The notes beneath the pieces are model-generated. The model saw only the letters and a list, made by a program, of their open reading frames with translations. It did not search any database and was not told the origin of the DNA. A stretch of DNA of 64,000 nucleotides, from contig NZ_LMIJ01000011.1 of the NCBI RefSeq assembly GCF_001428665.1, forward strand, positions 453,992 to 517,991, written 5' to 3'. Each line of letters opens with the position of its first letter. Positions within the stretch are counted from its first letter, which is position 1. Below, piece by piece: positions 60,455-64,000 of the stretch. The DNA is from Acidovorax sp. Root219. GTDB lineage: Bacteria; Pseudomonadota; Gammaproteobacteria; Burkholderiales; Burkholderiaceae_C. A program made the position numbers and the translations under genes.

Positions 60455-61480
60455 GTGACGTTCCTTGGGGAAAAATGGCGAGGTGTTCAGCGCTTTGTCC
60501 AAGACATCCGTATCAACGCCGATTTCCCGCGCTACGAATTGGAAGCGCGTTCAGCTCACGAGGCGAGCGCGAGACGGCGTTTTGATACCTCGCAGCTCGA
60601 TCACGAGATTACGGCGATTCTGCGAGCGGCAGAAGCCGAAGGATGTGCGGTCTATGGCGCTCGCATCGGTTTGCTAGAGTCTTCGATCAGCTCGCTCCAT
60701 CTGGCAACAAGCCAAGTCCGTACGCGGGTTGAGCTTATGGCCCGAGATTTCGGACAGGAGCTTAGCCAGCTCCACGAAAAGAAGGCAAGCCTGCTTGACG
60801 CGAAGGAGGTGCTGCTTGATCAGATGAGAGCCTTGAAGAAGGAGCGGTCCATAGCTCGAGAAGAGCTTGATGTGGCCCATGGGGACTTAAGAGAAGCAAA
60901 ATCGTTGATCGACAGCTGGTACGAGAAGTCTAAGCGGACACCATGGCTTTTTGGCAATGGCGGAAAGCGTCTGCCTGATCGAGCCCTGTTTGGACAGAGC
61001 TTTGGCGATCTCGAAAGTCTCAAGGCTGACCGCGAACGTGCTTTTAAGGAAGTTGGAACGTGCAAGGCTGCTCTCGCAAAGATTGTGGCCAAACAAAGCA
61101 CTAACAAACTCCTCCGGGACGAGAATCAAACGGCCTTGAGCAGTGTTTTCGCGTCCATAAATTCGGTCAAAGAAGGGAGACAGCGCATGTTCGACCTAAA
61201 AGACCAAGGTTATCGGTGCCATAGTCTTGAGGCAGAGCTATCAGAGTGCGTTCAACAAGAAGCGCATTTGCAGAGCGAGCGCAATCAACTAGCAAGTACC
61301 ATGGGCGAACTCGTTGAGCAGCAGGCATGCCGATCAGGGATTGATGAGCGGAGGCGAGCCGTTGCAGAGCTACGCGAGATGCGCACGAAATTTTTGGCCT
61401 TTTTTGATGATTCAGAACAGCGGACTGCAAGGCAGCAGGCGCATCGTGAATGGTGGCTCAACGGCCGAAAGGTACTGTGA
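60455..61480 (+). CDS. coiled-coil protein, unknown
   Basis: 341 residues, GTG start with AAGGA 9 nt upstream. Long heptad-like stretches cover about residues 70-160 and 195-330 (ELSQLHEKKASLLDAKEVLLDQ and HSLEAELSECVQQEAHLQ are typical), and no catalytic motif is seen. A short Gly/Pro-containing break (WLFGNGGKRLPDR) lies between. Base composition is lower in GC than core genes, as in the neighbouring operon. It may be a further part of the accessory island; function unknown. Confidence 0.75.
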   Translation: MTFLGEKWRGVQRFVQDIRINADFPRYELEARSAHEASARRRFDTSQLDHEITAILRAAEAEGCAVYGARIGLLESSISSLHLATSQVRTRVELMARDFGQELSQLHEKKASLLDAKEVLLDQMRALKKERSIAREELDVAHGDLREAKSLIDSWYEKSKRTPWLFGNGGKRLPDRALFGQSFGDLESLKADRERAFKEVGTCKAALAKIVAKQSTNKLLRDENQTALSSVFASINSVKEGRQRMFDLKDQGYRCHSLEAELSECVQQEAHLQSERNQLASTMGELVEQQACRSGIDERRRAVAELREMRTKFLAFFDDSEQRTARQQAHREWWLNGRKVL

Positions 61481-61579
61481 GAACTTAACGTCCAATTGGA
61501 CTGCATTTGTCTGACGCTGGTCCTGATCGAGGCCCAGCAATATGTTGAACTCACCGCACTACCGGGCTAGTCCGTTGGG

Positions 61580-62230
61580 AGACCCCCCGGCTCTGCCGGG
61601 GAGGCAGTAGAAGTTTGACGTATTCGTAGGTGTGGATGTCCATCGCAGAAACTGCCAATCGTGAGCCGCCAAGCAAACGAAAGGAAGAACTGGATGGACA
61701 AGATAGAAAGCCTAAATCACACGAAATGGGACTGCAAGTACCACGTGGTGTTCATACCGAAATGTCGAAGAAAGACGCTGTACCTGGAGCTGCGAAAGCA
61801 CCTGGGGGAGGTGTTTCGGACATTGGCGAGTCAATAAGAGAGCCAGATAGAAGAGGGGCATCTGATGCCGGACCACGTGCACATGATGCTGTCGATACCG
61901 CCGAAATACGCGGTGTCGCAGGTGGTGGGGTACATCAAGGGCAAGAGCGCGATCCATCTGGCCAGGGTGTACGCAGAGCGCAGAAGGAATTATGTAGGCC
62001 AACACTTTTGGGCGCGAGGGCACTTTGTTTCGACGGTGGGACGAGACGAAGAGGTGATCCGAAACTACATAAGGCACCAAGAGGAGGAGGAGGCGAGATT
62101 GGAACAGCTTGGGTTGTGGATGTAGAGGCCACCGAATAGGTGGCGCAAAGAGTTGGGGCCGCGTTAGCGACCCCGTTTAGCCGCTTTGAGCGGCTCACAT
62201 CTCGAAAGCCCGCGGCTTTGCCGGGGGATG
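61580..62230 (+). mobile_element. IS200/IS605-type insertion sequence, probably inactive
   Basis: The left end has a hairpin CCCCGGC-TCT-GCCGGGG (61585-61601), the right end a similar stem CCCGCGGC-TTT-GCCGGGGG with one mismatch (62209-62227). Such subterminal hairpins are recognised by Y1 transposases. A further perfect stem AGCCGCT-TTG-AGCGGCT is at 62179-62195. Between them lies a single tnpA with an in-frame stop. No tnpB is present. Exact ends are not proven. Confidence 0.75.
61694..62125 (+). pseudogene. tnpA: IS200-like transposase tnpA, interrupted by TAA
   Basis: Reading one frame from ATG 61694 gives MDKIESLNHTKWDCKYHVVF, continues to LASQ and then meets TAA at 61835-61837; the same frame goes on ESQIEEGHLMPDHVHMM and reaches TAG at 62123-62125. 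The HUH motif is HVH, the Y1 tyrosine lies in NYIRHQEEEE. In close relatives a Lys stands at the stop position (LASQKES), so AAA/AAG to TAA is the likely lesion. Length without the stop (143 residues) is normal. The second half has an ATG at 61865 but would lack the first part of the fold. Confidence 0.85.
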
Positions 62231-62235
62231 GTTAC

Positions 62236-62604
62236 TCAGATCGGATACTTCTCCGCATTGATCCCCACCTTGGCATTCGCCGCTTCAATCAGATCCACAT
62301 CCAGCGCCGTAGCCATCTGCACCAGGTACAGCAGCACATCCGCCATCTCATGCGCAACCGCCTGCTTCTTGTCCGCAGGCAGATTCCGGCTCTGTTCTTC
62401 GGTCAGCCACTGAAAATGCTCCAGCAGCTCGCCGGCCTCCACGATCAGGGCCGAGGCCAGGTTCTTGGGCGAATGGAACTGGCCCCAGTCGCGCTGCTCC
62501 GCGAACTCCTGCAGGCGCAGGGCCAGTTGCTGCAGCGTGGTGGCGGGTGCTTCAGCTTCCGTTCCTGCGGCTGAAGTTGGTGGTGCGATGGGGTCTTGGG
62601 ACAT
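62236..62604 (-). CDS. MazG-like nucleotide pyrophosphohydrolase
   Basis: 122 residues starting MSQDPIAPP. The all-alpha NTP pyrophosphatase motif is seen in VEAGELLEHFQW and HEMADVLLYLVQM (E..E and E..D metal ligands). Close to the RS21-C6/dCTPase-like subgroup. Removes damaged or excess nucleotides. It starts right after the gyrB terminator on the same strand. The frame is open to 62919, which is a shadow. Confidence 0.9.
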   Translation of the reverse strand: MSQDPIAPPTSAAGTEAEAPATTLQQLALRLQEFAEQRDWGQFHSPKNLASALIVEAGELLEHFQWLTEEQSRNLPADKKQAVAHEMADVLLYLVQMATALDVDLIEAANAKVGINAEKYPI

Positions 62605-62615
62605 GAACGGCCTTA

Positions 62616-62648
62616 TAAAAAAACGCCCGGGTGTTGGCCGGGCGTTTG
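62616..62648 (-). terminator. terminator of gyrB
   Basis: On the minus strand ACGCCCGG and CCGGGCGT form a strong stem with a short loop, followed by seven T. It lies about 30-60 nt past the gyrB stop and before the MazG-like gene. Confidence 0.85.
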
Positions 62649-62675
62649 TTCGTTCGTCACTACAATTTGGCGGGT

Positions 62676-64000
<1,325 letters not shown>

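Noticed and set aside
61630-62139. Alternative plus-strand frame over the tnpA region
   Set aside because: Its product has no similarity to a transposase, while the frame from 61694 gives the typical IS200 sequence across the TAA.

Overview
The window is 64 kb of GC-rich, densely coded DNA. Codon use, gene families (LeuA of the long type, AroG, proteobacterial GyrB with the TOPRIM insert, MocR regulators, GFA, DUF3297, PHB depolymerase with a CopG partner) and the many short intergenic gaps point to a betaproteobacterium of the Comamonadaceae, Acidovorax-like. That placement is inference from gene content. I saw no rRNA, tRNA or CRISPR array.

Left part (1-26 kb) is mostly metabolic and housekeeping. 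It holds a PaaI-type thioesterase end, aroG, a VOC protein, an NlpC/P60 lipoprotein, leuA behind a leucine leader peptide, a MOSC/glutamine-amidotransferase pair divergent from a MocR regulator, and a 1.3-kresidue WG-repeat membrane protein. A LysR/M20 amidohydrolase divergent pair follows, then an ECF42-type sigma factor operon (YCII, SRPBCC, VOC, sigma) with a matching ECF42-like promoter, GFA, RNase H-like, DUF3297 and a DnaQ-like exonuclease. The block ends with an unknown membrane-anchored protein, PHB depolymerase, a CopG-like protein, a stress-type flavin protein, YjdM and DinG.

Middle part (26-52.7 kb): a c-di-GMP-I (GEMM-I) riboswitch candidate with its own promoter lies upstream of an uncharacterised protein, a small Ras-like GTPase and two roadblock-type proteins. 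Next come a HAD phosphatase, an ankyrin protein, a B12-binding radical SAM protein, gamma carbonic anhydrase, TetR/MBL hydrolase, a PdxR-type MocR with OsmC and PaiB-like genes, ferredoxin, and homoserine dehydrogenase behind a Thr/Ile leader and a strong terminator. An EnvZ/OmpR-type two-component pair, FadD, OsmC, two tandem duplicated SHOCT lipoproteins, an AraC regulator with a divergent cupin, and a glycine-zipper protein complete this part.

Right part (52.8-62.2 kb) is an accessory island next to gyrB. It contains a suppressor-of-fused-type protein, a three-gene operon of DNA adenine methyltransferase, SF2 helicase and GIY-YIG nuclease, a coiled-coil gene, and an IS200-like element whose transposase has an in-frame stop. 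The operon looks like an anti-phage or restriction system; its parts are recognisable but I cannot assign it to a named type. The window closes with a MazG-like pyrophosphohydrolase and the 3' part of gyrB, which suggests the chromosome origin region lies beyond the right edge.

The best leads are the riboswitch-GTPase-roadblock operon, the methyltransferase-helicase-GIY-YIG operon, the two amino-acid leader/attenuator regions (leuA, hom), and a dispersed repeat that supplies the stop codon of two unrelated genes.
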